A stretch of DNA of 64,000 nucleotides from Viola odorata (Eukaryota > Streptophyta > Magnoliopsida > Malpighiales > Violaceae): assembly GCA_963691705.1 (NCBI GenBank), contig OY829541.1, forward strand, positions 68,977,189 to 69,041,188, read 5' to 3'. The notes beneath the pieces were generated by a model. The model made no database searches and was not told the DNA's origin. It saw only the letters and a program-made list of their open reading frames with translations. Of this stretch, positions 22,031-34,312 are shown one piece after another (the stretch's first letter is position 1; each line of letters starts with the position of its first letter). Both the position numbers and the translations under genes were made by a program.

Positions 22031-24303
22031 CAAACGGTACCTGTACGTTGGGCTTTCAATCAGCAGCGGAGCCTGACCTCGATGTTTTAGGGGGGTGGCC
22101 TCGATGTTTTAGGGGGGCGAGATTAGTGACGGATTGAGATTTTTTTTGGAGTATTTTAAAGGAAATGCAAATGAACTAAGTAAAAGATTGAAAAAATGAT
22201 TAAAAGTATTTGTATCCGTTACTAAATAACAAATATTTAGATAAATTTAACAAAAAAATAAATAAGAAGACAATAAAGAAAAAAATTAATTATATATTAG
22301 AATTCATACAATATTATATCCAATCATACAATATACGTGATTGGATATAATTAGTAAAATTATTAGAAATATATCAAAGTAATTGATTATTATTTTAATT
22401 GTTGTGAAAGTAAATTAAGAATTGATTAAATGTATTAAATTTTTCAATTTAGAAAAATAAAAAAGTAAATAAGCTATGATAAATTGAGAACAGAGTGGGT
22501 TTTTTTGAAAAGTTTAAAAGTTTGGGGAGGCTATTGGGCTGAGGCAAAAACTGAGGCATAGGCTGGGCAAGGGCTAAAGCAAGCAATTTCAAAAGTTTGG
22601 GGGGGTTGTAGTCCCCTCTGGTCCTAACGAGGCTCCGCCTCTGCTTTCAACTAATTTGGCACCTGTACCTTTTTTTGGTTTTAAAAGGTACTCGTACGCA
22701 ATTAATTGATTATATTTGGTACCTGTGACCGTTTCCGTCACCAATCTACCGTTATCTAGTCTACGTGGCATGCCACGTCATCCACTTCAGGCTGACATCA
22801 CTGATATGGCACGCCACATAGACGAATCCGACCCGAATTGTTCCGTCGTGGGTCGGATCGGGCTGTTGGTTTTAAACGATCTCTCCCAAAAATCCGAACA
22901 GAAGCAATAACCATCAATTGCCCTCTCTTCATCTCTAATCTCCGCCCGCACCGATCCAAACTCATCCACATCTACATACTCCCTCTCTGCCTCTGCCAAT
23001 TAAACCCAAATTAATTACAAATTCCCCTCCCAGATTAATTCTAATTCCAATTCCAAACTCAAACAGCCGCTGCCAATCGCTGAGAGCTGCCGCCGCCACA
23101 ACCGCTCCATCACCAAATCCCAACCACTTGACCGCTGCATCACCAAATCCGACAAACCCACACCCAACCCAGCCGAAACCATCACAAATCCACCAAACAA
23201 TCATCCCTCTGTCGGACAGAGACTCACCATCTCCATCTCCCTAATTCAATTTTGGACCCTCTCAATTCCTAATCTCTCTCCTCAATTACTAAATCCAATC
23301 TCTGCCAAATTAATCCAACCCCTACTAATTAAATCCCGAAATCTAATCTCTACCAAATTAATCCAATCCTCAATCAAACCCGAAACAAATCCAGCCACTG
23401 CCCAAGCCCAAATTAATTCCAATTCCAAATCCCCTGCTAAATTTCAAATAATCCCTCTGCAATTTAACCCAAAAACTCACTGCAAAAACTAATTCCAATC
23501 CTAAATCCCTCTGCAATTTTCAAGCCATCCTCATTACAATTAATCCAATCCCCCCAAATTAAACCCAAACCCTCACTGCAATTAACCCACTGCAAAATCT
23601 AATTCCAATCCTAAATCCACTGCTTGCCCGGTTGAGGAAAGAAAATAAAGGAAAGAAATAAAGAAGGTGAAGGGAGAAAAGAAAATGAAAGATTCAACCT
23701 TTTAAGGCTAGGAATTGCAGCAACCTCAATGCCTCCATGATCAGTCACTTTTGGCCCACATCTGGCCAAATTCAAGTCAGCAAGAACCAATCAAGATCCC
23801 AGAATCAGTCACCCTATCACAGTGAGCAAGAACCAATCTTTTCAAGCTTTTTGAACAAGACCCAGTAGCTAAGAAACCCAAACCCTTATAAGTAATCAAT
23901 GAACAAGCTTCCAAATTGAGGAAAAAAAAGAAAGGAAAGAAATAAAGAAGGAGAAGGGAGAAAAGGGTTGCGTTGATGCAGCCCTAAAATGAAAAGAAAC
24001 AGAGAAGAAAGGGAAGGAAAGAAAAAAAAGGAAGAAAAGGGCTGCGTTTAAAACCAGCAGCCCGACCCGACCCACGGCGGAACAATTCGGGTCGGATTCG
24101 TCTACGTGACGTGCCATATCAGCGATGTCAGCCTAAAGTGGATGACGTGGCATGCCACGTAGACTAGATAACGATAGATTGGTGACGGAAACGGCCGCAG
24201 GTACCAAATGTGATCAATTATTTGCGTACGAGTACCTTTTAAAACCAAAAAAAGGTACAAGTGCCAAATTAGTTGAAGGTCCAACGTACAGGTACCGTTT
24301 TTG
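22031..24303. mobile_element. Non-autonomous Mutator-like element with about 260-bp TIRs
   Basis: Left arm (22031-22060 continuing at 22652-22880) and right arm (24042-24303) are inverted repeats starting caaacggtacctgtacgttg. Each arm contains the 16-bp palindrome ACGTGGCATGCCACGT. Flanks gcatttt (22024) and gcatttc (24304) are a probable imperfect target duplication. The centre is pyrimidine-rich with many aattccaatcc-like runs and no recognisable protein. The left arm is split by a hAT element. Arm layout resembles the element at 37309-38948. Confidence 0.82.
22061..22643. mobile_element. Non-autonomous hAT element nested in the Mutator-like TIR
   Basis: Ends read CAGCAGCGGAGCC and the complement of CAGAGGCGGAGCC, the latter a known plant hAT terminus. 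It is flanked by the 8-bp duplication ctttcaat (22053) and ctttcaac (22644). Removing it restores continuity with the opposite arm of the outer element. At 583 bp it has no transposase. Confidence 0.9.
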
Positions 24304-24495
24304 GCATTTCATAATTCATACAAAATAAAGTTGAGTCCTTTCTTCTTAAGAAGATTAGGCTGCGTTTACCTCAGGAAATTCCCCAGAAAATTCTCCAGTT
24401 TTTTGAAAACTGGATTTTTTTTCCGAAAACGCGTTTACTCGCGTTATTTTCGTTTCTGTTTTCGAAATGAAAATTTTCAAAATAAAAACTCATGG

Positions 24496-24899
24496 GGGCC
24501 CGTTTACTTGGGAGAATTTTCAGTTTAAAAATTTGCTGTTTTTCTGAATTTCGAGAATTTTGTTTTCATTCTGAAAACTGAAAAACGCGTTTACTTCGCG
24601 CTTGTTTCCTGATCAGAAAAACTGGAGAACGCGTTTACTTCGCACTGAATGTAAGAATTTCCTGATCTGAAAACTGGAAAACGTGTTTACTTCGCGCGTT
24701 TTCATTTTATGGAAAACCGAAAATACTTGTAATGAAAAGAAGAAATAATTTGAAAATTTAATAGTCATTTTAAAAAGGGAAAACTTATTAAATGTAACAT
24801 CAATATTTTAATATTGCATTTAAATATTGTAATTCATATTCCTACATGAAAATAAAAACAATCTACTAATATAGTAATTGATGAAAAAATGTTTAGGGT
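24496..24899. mobile_element. Isolated PIF/Harbinger terminal region
   Basis: It begins gggcccgtttacttgggag and matches, in inverted orientation, the right end of the PIF remnant at 35130-36928 for about 400 bases once the hAT insertion there is ignored. Tandem-like cgcgtttacttcgcg motifs recur. Its partner end was not found, so it is a truncated insertion. Confidence 0.7.
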
Positions 24900-26214
24900 A
24901 ATATATACTAAAAAGATAATAGTACCCATAAAAAAAAACAATTAAAATCTTCCAATTAAAAAATGTTAGGTTGTAGGATTTATGCAATTCTACAATGTTG
25001 TTGTCTTTTTAGCTAAACTCTACTGTTTTGAATTATTTAGAATTAATTGTTTATAGGAATTTTTGGTTAATTAATGTAAAAGATCATTTGTATCACAGGC
25101 CTCATCCCCTTTAGAAATGCTTATAGGAATAACACTAAAAGTTTAGGTTTTAATCAAAGTGAATAAGATCTTTATCGGACGGAAGTAATTAAATAGTCAA
25201 AACGCTTAGGTACAAACTTCAGTCTCTCGCATTTGATTCTTTTTACATATATTTACAATTACAATGTAAATGAATATACCATACCATAAAGTTTATACAT
25301 ACACTACTATTTACATCTACAAATTCCCATCTCACTTGGCCATTTTGGCGGATCACGTAGCATAAACCCTACTTCCAGTCCTGAAAACACCACAGAATCT
25401 CAAGCTTTTCCGGCAGGAACTGAAGACAATCGACAATCAACAATCTCACCACCCATCGCACATTCACACCATATCGCACATGAAAGTAGCTCCATTATGT
25501 ACTTTGACTATACAAGTACTTGTTTTAATCTTGACCGACGTATGCGTTTGATACTGTGGAAAGGAGAATGCCGTAATCTTGACCGACTATACAAGTACCT
25601 GTTTTAATCTTAATTCACGGTTGAATCTTTTAATGGAAAGCTTCAACCTACTGTTATATGCTACACATACTTGATGTAGCAATCCCATGAATCAAGGTTA
25701 TAAGCTCTATCAAACAATCTCAGAATTATAAAATCGCAAATTCAGAAGTTCATTCTTGATGCAGGACTTGCGTGTATTAACTGATAGTAACATCTATCAC
25801 AGAATAAATGTCATTTATACATAGAAAACTAAGCATAGGCAGCAAGTACAGTGCAAGCTAACCATTCTCTTCACAAAACATAAACTAGAAATCAGAATAC
25901 CAGATCTCATCCATGCAGTAGATATTGTCAATTGCTGTCAGTCGTTATCAATCGCAAAACAAGTGCCACACAAATCGTCATAACTCAGACACATCACAGC
26001 ATAACTAAGTCCATATTTTGCAAGATTTGAGCAGGGCACTAAGGAAACGGAAGAAAGTAGGAATTGGTTTTAAATTTTATCCACAACTAAAACAGCACTT
26101 ACCAATGTAATATTACTCAATATGACACCTTTACATAACAGAAAGGACACATAGAAAAACGTCAATAAGGTAATCAGATTACATTAAAGTTAACCAAGGA
26201 TAGTGCACACATAC

Positions 26215-26746
26215 CACTTTTAATTTCAGATTTACTTGCACTTTTTGACACTCCAAGTACAGAATAGAAATCCTGAAAAGGGGAAAAATGTCAGTGCTCT
26301 AAATACATACGAACCAATAAAATCTAGGAACTCAAACATAAAAAATAAAAGTAGGAAGTAACAATGAAAGGAATGCTTCCTCTACTGTCATCATGAAGCA
26401 AAATTAAATTACACTCACAACATCTGCTCTAACTGTAAACCGTGCTCCCTTATTACGGCTTGAATTCTGAGATGGCCCTGTGTAAGATAACAAGGGAAAT
26501 GAAACAGGAGAAAATAAGCCTGAACTCGATGCTCCCAAATAGCCTATCTTGCTGTTAAAACTGCACAAAGTTGGGAGTTCAGTTCAGCGATGAGTGAGCT
26601 AAGTTCGAATGAGCAAGAGAGATTGAAAAACATGCTTACCCATAATGAGCACTCACGCTTCTGTTTGGGATATGGGACCTCAGCATAGACTGAGGAAGAA
26701 TACCCCATTGAGCCACCGAAGTACTTCCACAAGGTATAATTGCCAT
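26215..26746 (-). pseudogene. Captured 5' part of a chloroplast DnaJ (type A J-protein) gene
   Basis: Three exons (26746-26640, 26560-26419, 26272-26215) join in agreeing phases to encode 102 residues starting MAIIPCGSTSVAQWGI. This matches the transit peptide of plant plastid DnaJ proteins (DJA5/DJA6 type, from memory). It is followed by GARFTVRAD and the first part of the J domain, DFYSVLGVSKSASKSEIKS. The next exon, with the HPD motif, was not found between here and 24.9 kb. The piece therefore lacks the HPD motif, zinc-finger and substrate domains and cannot work as a co-chaperone. The remaining frame and splice sites are intact, so capture may be fairly recent. Confidence 0.82.
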
Positions 26747-27281
26747 TCAATCAATATGGAGCATACTACACAAGGAGCCCTCCTTCAACCTACACATGAA
26801 ATGTCCGTATTCAGTATACCATACACAAGAAAGCAACTTAGTTTCATTGCCTACCAAATGATTGTTCCATTATTCAATAGCATCAAAATATCTTCCCATT
26901 TCATTAGCTTTTTTATTGCTTTGAAAAGCATTGGATTCCCCAGGGTTTTGGATTCCAAAAACAACAAGAGACAGAAGATAAGAAAGAAAACAAGACAACC
27001 CAAAAAAAAGGGGTAACAAGTCGAAATAAAATTAACAAAATAAGACATCATTATTGGCGAATAAACCATGTCAAGCAACCAAACAAGGTAAGAACAGACT
27101 CAGAAAAGATAGAGCAAACAGAAATGAAGAAGACTTAGTTTCATTGTGCACATGTTAAAACCAACTTCTATAAACTAATGCCTACATTGTATGCTATGCA
27201 AGTCAACGTGTGAAAATACTTGTTAGCCATGACAAGTAGAGATACACTAAATGAGGTACAGATGAAGTAATCAGCAAGTAC

Positions 27282-27890
27282 CTGATGAGCAAGAGTGTAC
27301 GCATTATTGATCTTTCTTTTCTCTAATTCGTCCATAATCAAATCCACACATTCCTCCATTTCTGCTTTGTCAAATCAAATCCACGCTTGCTTAGAGATGA
27401 TGGCCTTTTATAGGGAAAAAAGAGCGTGAAGGCGACGACGGCGAGGGAGCGTGAGCGACACCAATTTTTGCTTCATCTTCACCAAATCCTCACTCTCCTC
27501 TTTTCCTTCACCTTCCCTCGCCTCCAATTTCAATTCCCCCAATTTCTTACCCACTGTTTCCTCCCGTGTCCCCACTGGCACATACTCCTTCCTCCGTGAC
27601 CTCCGTGTAGGTGCTCGACATGCGCGCTCGCCGCTATGTCGACCAGCAGAGCAAGCGCAACTCCGATCAAATTCTTCCACGGACGCTGCGACAAATCAAT
27701 CGGAGATTAAGAGTATCATTAGTTAATTTCTGACTGCAGAAGTAGAATGGAACACTCACCGTCGTTTCAGGAAGAGAAGAGGAGACCGAGAAGCTAGCGG
27801 AGGAGATGAAATCGGCGATGAAGATCAGGCTAGCTTGATTGAGTTGAGTGCGTGGCGAGGGAGAGGAAGAGGAAGACGCAGAGGGCAAAC
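27282..27890 (-). other. Exon-like pieces of unknown origin
   Basis: An open stretch starts with an ATG at 27359 (MEECVDLIMDELEKRKINN) and ends at CAG followed by GTACTT (27282). Further upstream, GC-rich segments at about 27420-27670 and 27750-27890 have serine- and arginine-rich frames and possible splice signals. I do not recognise a family. They lie in the same TIR element as the DnaJ piece and could be additional captured exons. Confidence 0.35.
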
Positions 27891-28803
27891 GTGGAATTAA
27901 AAAAGTTTCATTAATGCCTCAGTTTAGGATGGCAAGGGTTAAAATTTTAGAAAAATAGAAAACAGATTTTTGGTTGTTTTCAAAATTTGTTCATCGATTT
28001 TTAAATAGAGAATTTTCGTTTTCATTTAGAAATGAAAATAATATCAAATAAACACATTTTCTGAAAATTCTTTCAATTTTAAAAAAACTGGAGAATTTTC
28101 GGAAAAATTCTACGAAATAAATACAGCCAGTTTTGAAAACTCAAAAAAACTGTTTTCAACATTTACTTTGATTTTAGGAAACTCGGTTTTCAGAATGAAA
28201 ACTCGATTTTCCTTTTAATGAAACTTTTTTTATTGCCATTTTACCCTTGTCCATAAACAAAACCGTTCACCCTCTTCATCATTCATCATCTTCTCCCTCT
28301 TCTTGCCCTAAAACGCAGCAGCCGTTCGTTCCTCCTCATCTCACAGCGCCGTTCCTCTTCCTCTTCGCCGTTCCTGTTCTCTTCTCCCTAGCCCGACGCC
28401 GGCCTTCCTCTTCGCCGTTCCTGTTTGATCTACAAGGTCTTTTCTCTTCTTTTCCTTTTTCTTTTTTTCCTTTAGCTTTTCATTTTCCATCAATCGGTGT
28501 CAGTTTGGGTTTGTCTATGGTTCTGGTTGATGCGTAATTTTTCTTCTTCTTGTTTTGAGCTACTGTGTGCCAATGAAATGAGTTTTTGAGCTAGATAATG
28601 TGTGTTAAGAAGTGAATATTCTGTTTTTTAATGATTGATATAAGTTTTCTTTTTGTACTTTTTTTTATTTGTCTGAGCATTTTGTTCTTTAACTGTCTGA
28701 GATATGGAATTGCTTATTATTGTTCTTCCTTCGCTGCTACTGAAGTGTGGTTATTATATGATTTTTTTCTTTTTGTGGTGAATTTGCTCCTTACTTCTCT
28801 TAG

Positions 28804-30506
28804 GTGTTAGCTCTACCAATGCTGGCTCCAAGATCTTAGACACTTGAAGACGTGGTCGAGCTTCAGTGCCATGGGAGTGATGTTTGTCTCCGTCGTGTGC
28901 TGAGAGCTTGTATAGAGGCCGGAGCAAGGCTTGCAGAACCGGTTGGCCTATTCTTTTTTAGTGCTATATTTTTTAATAGTTGTTATTTTGTATGAAAAAA
29001 CTGGTAAATGAGGAACAGGATGGATTTAAGAGCTGAATGTGTGTTTTTGGAGGGGACACTTCCAACATTGTTAAGGTATCCAAAAGCATGAGTGCATAGG
29101 AAGATATATGGAGAACTTCGTAAGTCAAGATCAGAAGAAAAAAAACCCATATAAGAGCCATATGCTTGTACATTAAAAGAGGATTTGGGTATTTCTTTTT
29201 TAATTGTTTTCTCTTCTTACATTCTTGAAGCTTTTTCCTTTTTTTCCTTCGAATTATTTCACAAGTTCTCTTTATAATAATCACTAACTGTTAAATCTTG
29301 CTTCTCCCTCATTTTGTCTCTCATTTACTTTTATCATAATATTGGTCTACATTCACATGATACTTAGTGCATATGGTTCTTATACATCTAGTAAAGTTGG
29401 CACCTCGTTCATCCATGATACCTAGTGCATAAGGTAATATTCTTCTTAATTCTTCAGACAACTCTTATTCAATATCTCACTACAGCTTTTTATTTCCATG
29501 TACTGATTTTGTTTCAAATGAAAATTGGGTACACTGACTCTAGTTGTGAGCTAGATTTATGGTTGCAAAAACTTGTTTAACTATTAACCTATCCCCGAGA
29601 ATTTATTGTATATATACAAACAAAATCGTGTCATGTAAAGGTTAAAAATTGCTCTTATTTTTGCAAAACAAATAACGTAAGCCATAACAATCTTGTTCTA
29701 GGTCTTTAAATACTTGAGTTTTCGTTATTCATATAAACCACGTTTCATCTAAAACAGCAGGTTTATATTGGATTACACATGAGTAATTATGCAGAAATTG
29801 AGTTACCTTCACCAATTGTTTGTGAAGGTTATAAACTGCTAAGTAGGAGCGCAGTTGTATATTACAATGCTACTGACTTTTTGTTTACATTTGGGAGCAC
29901 TCTTTCTTAACAGCGTTCTTAGTCATCCCCAGATGATCCACCACTAGTTGTAGGCCACCTCTGATGGTTCTTCTCGTAGCCCTTGCTGAGATGCGTATAT
30001 AACCTTCTTTATGGCTGAAATATTGTTTATACATTTATGCAATGTAATTCTGAATTGTTTTGCCATTCTTCTTTTAGGTGAATTCACTCTCCGTGCATTT
30101 TTGAATGGTCGTCTGGACCTCTCCCAAGCTGAAAATGTCACAAAATTAATTTCAGTCAAGTCTGTAGCTGCTGCAGATGCAGCATTGGCTGGAATCCAGG
30201 CATGTCTTCTGATGAGTTTGCACAGTTATTTTTTTATCACGGACACTTCTGATGTTCTCTTGAGATTTTGATTAGCAGCCCTGAAAAACCATTTTGTTTG
30301 GCTGGGTGGCTTTTCTTCTTTGGTCAAATCATTAAGAAGTAAATGCATTGAGTTGCTTACTGAGATTGAAGCCCGTTTAGATTTTGATGATGAGATGCCA
30401 CCATTGGATTTGAACCTAATTATGGACATAATACATGCTATGTCCCTAGATGTGGACAGCGCACTGGAGAGCAAATTATGACAAGCTTCTTCATTCTGGG
30501 TTACAG
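28804..30506 (+). pseudogene. tRNA modification GTPase MnmE/TrmE remnant
   Basis: Pieces of the N-terminal and helical domains of organellar MnmE (5-carboxymethylaminomethyl-uridine formation in tRNA) are visible in order. They are VLALPMLAPRS then [22 protein letters not shown] (28804-28941), [21 protein letters not shown] ... [11 protein letters not shown] (30078-30199), and GFSSLVKSLRSKCIELLTEIEARLDF.DDEMPPLDLN ending in YDKLLHSGLQ (about 30301-30506). A TAG replaces the tyrosine codon of the RSYT motif, splice sites around the pieces are damaged, and a 2-base deletion shifts the frame before NYDKLL. The GTPase domain is missing, so this is a dead partial copy. Confidence 0.85.
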
Positions 30507-31824
30507 GTATCATCTGCTCAACAGCTTTCTACCTGTTTCCTTGCTTTACATGGCTCACAAGGGTGTAAACCTGAGGGATTCGAGATATAATTTGCAAACA
30601 GCCTTCTACTTTTCATTTCTCCGCGTACAATGGTCATGGAGTCATTAATTATATACATTTATTGGTGTAAATTGCCTTTTTTTGTTAGGAATCCTGTTGC
30701 ATGAAATTTACACGTTGTAGTTATCTTTGTATTCAACTGTTTATTAGAGTGATGCACTCCAAATTGCCATCCACAGTATGACACCTGCCTTTTATCCTGG
30801 GTTTTTGCGTGTGGGTTTGTGCTTGTACATGACTTGCAACGTGAGCTATAAATTAATTAGTTAAATTAAAATAGTAAAAAAAGACATATTGGGGACCTAA
30901 CTTAACTCGAACCCAAAATAACAATCAATTTTCAAAGCCTAACTTGATATTTTTAGTTCGATTAAGTGTCAATTCCGTCGGGGTTTCGTGTTTCAGCTCT
31001 AATCATTAGCTTTCTCAACTTTTATCATAATCCATCTCACATCGCCATTCTTTTGCCACATAACATGGAGCGCGTGACATTGTCGTTTTAAATTTTAGGA
31101 AAAAGGTAGAATTCATCTCTACATTTGTACTTCAAATCAGGATAGATCACTATATTTGTAAGTGAGCTAAATAAACTACTACATTTGTTTACTCGGTCAA
31201 AATTAACCATTATTATCTAAAATACCTTAGGCTCTGTTCAAATCGGTAAAAACCTACGCTAACATAGACGTATGACATGGAAATTAATTTTTTAAAATAT
31301 GACGTGGATTATTTGACACACTTTTTTTAATTATTTTTATTATCTAAATCTCTTAGAAAACTCTAAACCCTAATTCTCCACAAATTTCTTTTTCACAGTT
31401 GAACTCCTTCACCTCCGAATCATATTTACGAAATAATTCGTATTATCATTGAGATTAAGATCCATCCGGTATTTTCAATTGGAACTTCTATAGCAACAAT
31501 TGCTACAACTTGGTTTGGTCAATTTTTGTTCAGTTAGTGGCTCAGTTAAGGTAAAAACCCTGAACTTTAATTTTTCGTGTAATCAAATCTCTACTGTTCC
31601 TCATTCTTCTTCTTCTTCTAATGAGATAATGGAGTAATGGCGGTATTAATTTCCACAAAAAAAAGATGTTTTTTTTTCTTTTTTTTGTCAAATTCGTATG
31701 ATTTTTTTTGCTCTTTTTGAAGAAAACTACCACCAATCATATATATTCAATACCTTAAATGCTAAAGCAATTCCGTGGTAATTAATTGCTCTGCACCCTC
31801 TTTGGCCATGTTCTTTTGTTTCCT

Positions 31825-33792
31825 TTCTTCAGTAATTCTCTCATAGAATCTCTGGTTAAGTCGAAAAATTACGAGTTGGCATTTTCGGTGTATAATAAGA
31901 TGACTCGTGTGGGTGTTTTGCCTGGGTTTAAATCTTTGAATGGTTTAACCCTCGGATCCTATCATTATTATTTTCATTTTAGTCAGTCCTATTTTTCGAA
32001 TTTGATTCAATTGGGTCATAACCGTTAGTTCCGTTATCTACCCCAGGTCCCTTCCGTCTAAATCGACGGTAACGGACGCTTTTTCCGTTAACTATTATTA
32101 TTTTATTATTATTTCTGACATTTGTCAGTTTTATTATTTAATTAATTAAAAAATTCAGAAAAAATATAATTAATTTAAAAATTCAGAAAAATAATATAAT
32201 TATTTTTTATTTTTTATTTTTTATTATCTAATTAATTTTTAAAAAATAAGTTTTATTATCTAATTAATTTTAAAATTCAGAAAATAATATAATTATTTTA
32301 AAAAATTCAGAAAATAATATAATTATTTTAAAAAATTCAGAAAATAATGTAACTTATTTAAAAATTCAGAAAAAAATATAATTAATTAAAAATTAGAAAA
32401 AAAATATAATTAATTTATAAAAAGCAATGTAATTAATTTAAAATTTCAGAAAAAAATATAATTAATAAAAAAATTCAGAAAAATAATATAATTATTTTTT
32501 TCTTTTTTTCTTTTATTATCTCTTATTTAATTTATTTTCACTTCTCCTCCTTTTATCTTTTCTTATTTTTATTTCTTTCTTTCTTTTATTTCTTCTTTTT
32601 TTCTTTCTTTCTTTCCCTAGTCAAATGTAAATAATGTAAACAGTGTAATTAATTTTATTTCATGTCCATACATAAAAAAATGAGCCCCCTTTACATGGCC
32701 ACTCATCTCGTCTGCCACGCTCCACTACCCAGATCGTCAACCAAACCCAACACCGTCGCCCTCTCTTCCTCATCTCTCTTATGCCGCAAAAAGAAATCTT
32801 AATTTATGTTATTTTTTGAAATAATTAATAAAACTATTTTTGAGATATTTTTGAAAAGAGGAGGAGAAGTGAAAATAAAGGAAATAAGAGATAATAAAAA
32901 TTAATTACATTATTTTTTATAAATTAATTACATTATTTTTAATAAATTAATTACATTATTTTTTTGAGTTTATTTAATTAACTATATTTGTTTTCTGAGT
33001 TTATAAATTAATTACATTTTTTAATAAATTTTTTAAATTATTTTCTGATTTTTTTAAATTAATTATATTATTTTTCTGATTTTTTATAAATTAATTACAT
33101 TGTTTTTAAAAAATAATTAATTAATTAATTTTTTTCTGAATTTTTTAATTAATTAAATAATAAACTGACACGGGTCTGAAATAATAATAAAATAATGGTA
33201 GTTAACGGTAAAAAGCGTACGTTACCGTCGATTTAGACGGAAGGGACCTGGGGTGGATAACGGAGCTAACGGTTAGGACTCAATTGAACCAAATTCGAAA
33301 AGTATGACTGACTAAAATGAAAATAATAACGATAGGGACCCCTGAGTGCTTTTTCCCGGTTTAATTGATGGTTTCGTGTATGAAAATAAGACGCAATTTG
33401 CTTTTGGTGTCTTAAGTTTGATATTGAAGCGTGGGTTTTTTGTTAGTGTTTATATTATGAATGTGATGTTGAGGGGTTTGTGTAAAAATGGTGATGTGTC
33501 TAAGACTATGGATTTGTTTAATGAAATGAGAAGGAATCATGTTGTACCAGACATCGTTAGCTATAATACAATTATAAATGGACTTTGTAAAGAGAGATTA
33601 CTGGAAAAGGCAGTCAGTTTTTTGGTTGAAATGGAGATTGCAAATTGTGAAGCGAATGAATTTACATACAATATTTTGATGCATGGTCTTTGTAAAGATG
33701 GTAGAGTGGATGAAGCAATGGCATTGTTCGAAGATATGAAGAGAAAGAGGTTGCATGCAGATGTTGCTGTTTATAGTACACTTATCAGCGGC
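31825..33792 (+). pseudogene. PPR gene fragment, split by a transposon
   Basis: The two halves (31825-31948 and 33358-33792) join across the inserted element to give a continuous frame: SLIESLVKSKNYELAFSVYNK ... SLNGLIDGFV ... MLRGLCKNGDVSKTMDLFNEM ... PDIVSYNTIINGLCKE ... EFTYNILMHGLCKDGRVDEAM ... YSTLISG. These are P-class pentatricopeptide repeats of an organelle RNA-binding protein. The start region and most repeats are missing, and the frame runs into non-PPR sequence and a stop after 33792. It is best read as a gene piece captured by the surrounding TIR element, then disrupted. Confidence 0.85.
31949..33357. mobile_element. Mutator-like TIR element inside the PPR fragment (1409 bp)
   Basis: The ends are inverted repeats of roughly 150 bases, sharing attattttcattttagtcag and aagggacctgg-type blocks. 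The target duplication ggtttaa is at 31942-31948 and 33358-33364. The left end appears about 12 bases shorter than the right. The interior is extremely AT-rich and largely fold-back (aattaattatatt runs), with a short GC-richer core near 32700. No protein is encoded. Confidence 0.85.
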
Positions 33793-34312
33793 CTGGATTT
33801 CATGTTATTGGGACTCCAGTAATTTGATTACTGATAATTATAGAATTAATCAATCTGTTTATTTTTACTGTTAGAAGATAATTAATTATAATATTATACT
33901 ATAAGAATTAAAAAATTAATTTTGGCCCAATAATCTACGTCATATTTTAAAAAATTAATTTCCATACAACTAAACAAAGCCTAGGGTATTTTAGGTAATA
34001 ATGGTTAATTTTGACCGAGTAAACAAATGTAGTGGTTTATTTGGCTCACTTACAAATGTAGTGATTTATCCTGACTTGAAGTACAAATATAAAGATGAAT
34101 TCTGCCATTTTTTCTAAATTTTAAGCAATTTTTATGAATTAGTAGCATAAGTTAAAATAAAAGAAAAAAGGAAGCAAAGCAAACATGTACATTGTAATGT
34201 AACAGAAAATCTGAGTCGCATGTTGAGCATAATTATGGAGAGGGGGAGAGAGAGGTGGTAGATAGGAACTAACTAACAAACACCATAAAGGAAAAATAAT
34301 AATTGAAAGGTA

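Larger units (their letters stand above)
24358..28128. mobile_element. PIF/Harbinger-like TIR element carrying gene fragments
   Basis: The left terminus (24358-24493, starting ggctgcgtttac) and the complement of the right terminus (about 27990-28128, starting ggctgtattta) align for about 135 bases, including aaaattctccagttttttg and a ttattttc.tttct block. TTA precedes the left end, the usual PIF target; the right flank does not show TTA, so the exact right border is uncertain. The interior carries a DnaJ gene fragment and another exon-like piece but no transposase, so it would depend on a transposase elsewhere. Confidence 0.65.
31090..34124. mobile_element. TIR element (about 3.0 kb) carrying a PPR gene fragment
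   Basis: About 200-230 bases at the left (31090-31320) repeat in inverted form at the right (about 33920-34124). Shared runs include agaattcatct, acatttgtttactcggtc, aaaattaaccattatta and gaaattaattttttaaaa. Exact borders and target duplication are not certain. Inside lies part of a pentatricopeptide repeat gene interrupted by a second TIR element. No transposase is encoded. Confidence 0.8.

Noticed and set aside
22787..23204. Frames of 61-80 codons inside the Mutator-like element
   Set aside because: They cover terminal repeat and low-complexity pyrimidine-rich DNA; no family is recognisable.
26851..27078. 75-codon minus frame between DnaJ and MEECVDL pieces
   Set aside because: It is hydrophobic and poly-phenylalanine, from T-rich intron-like DNA without splice support.
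28247..28537. Serine/proline-rich 96-codon frame
   Set aside because: Composition is that of a CT-rich leader or promoter; no motif and no clear splice link to the MnmE pieces.
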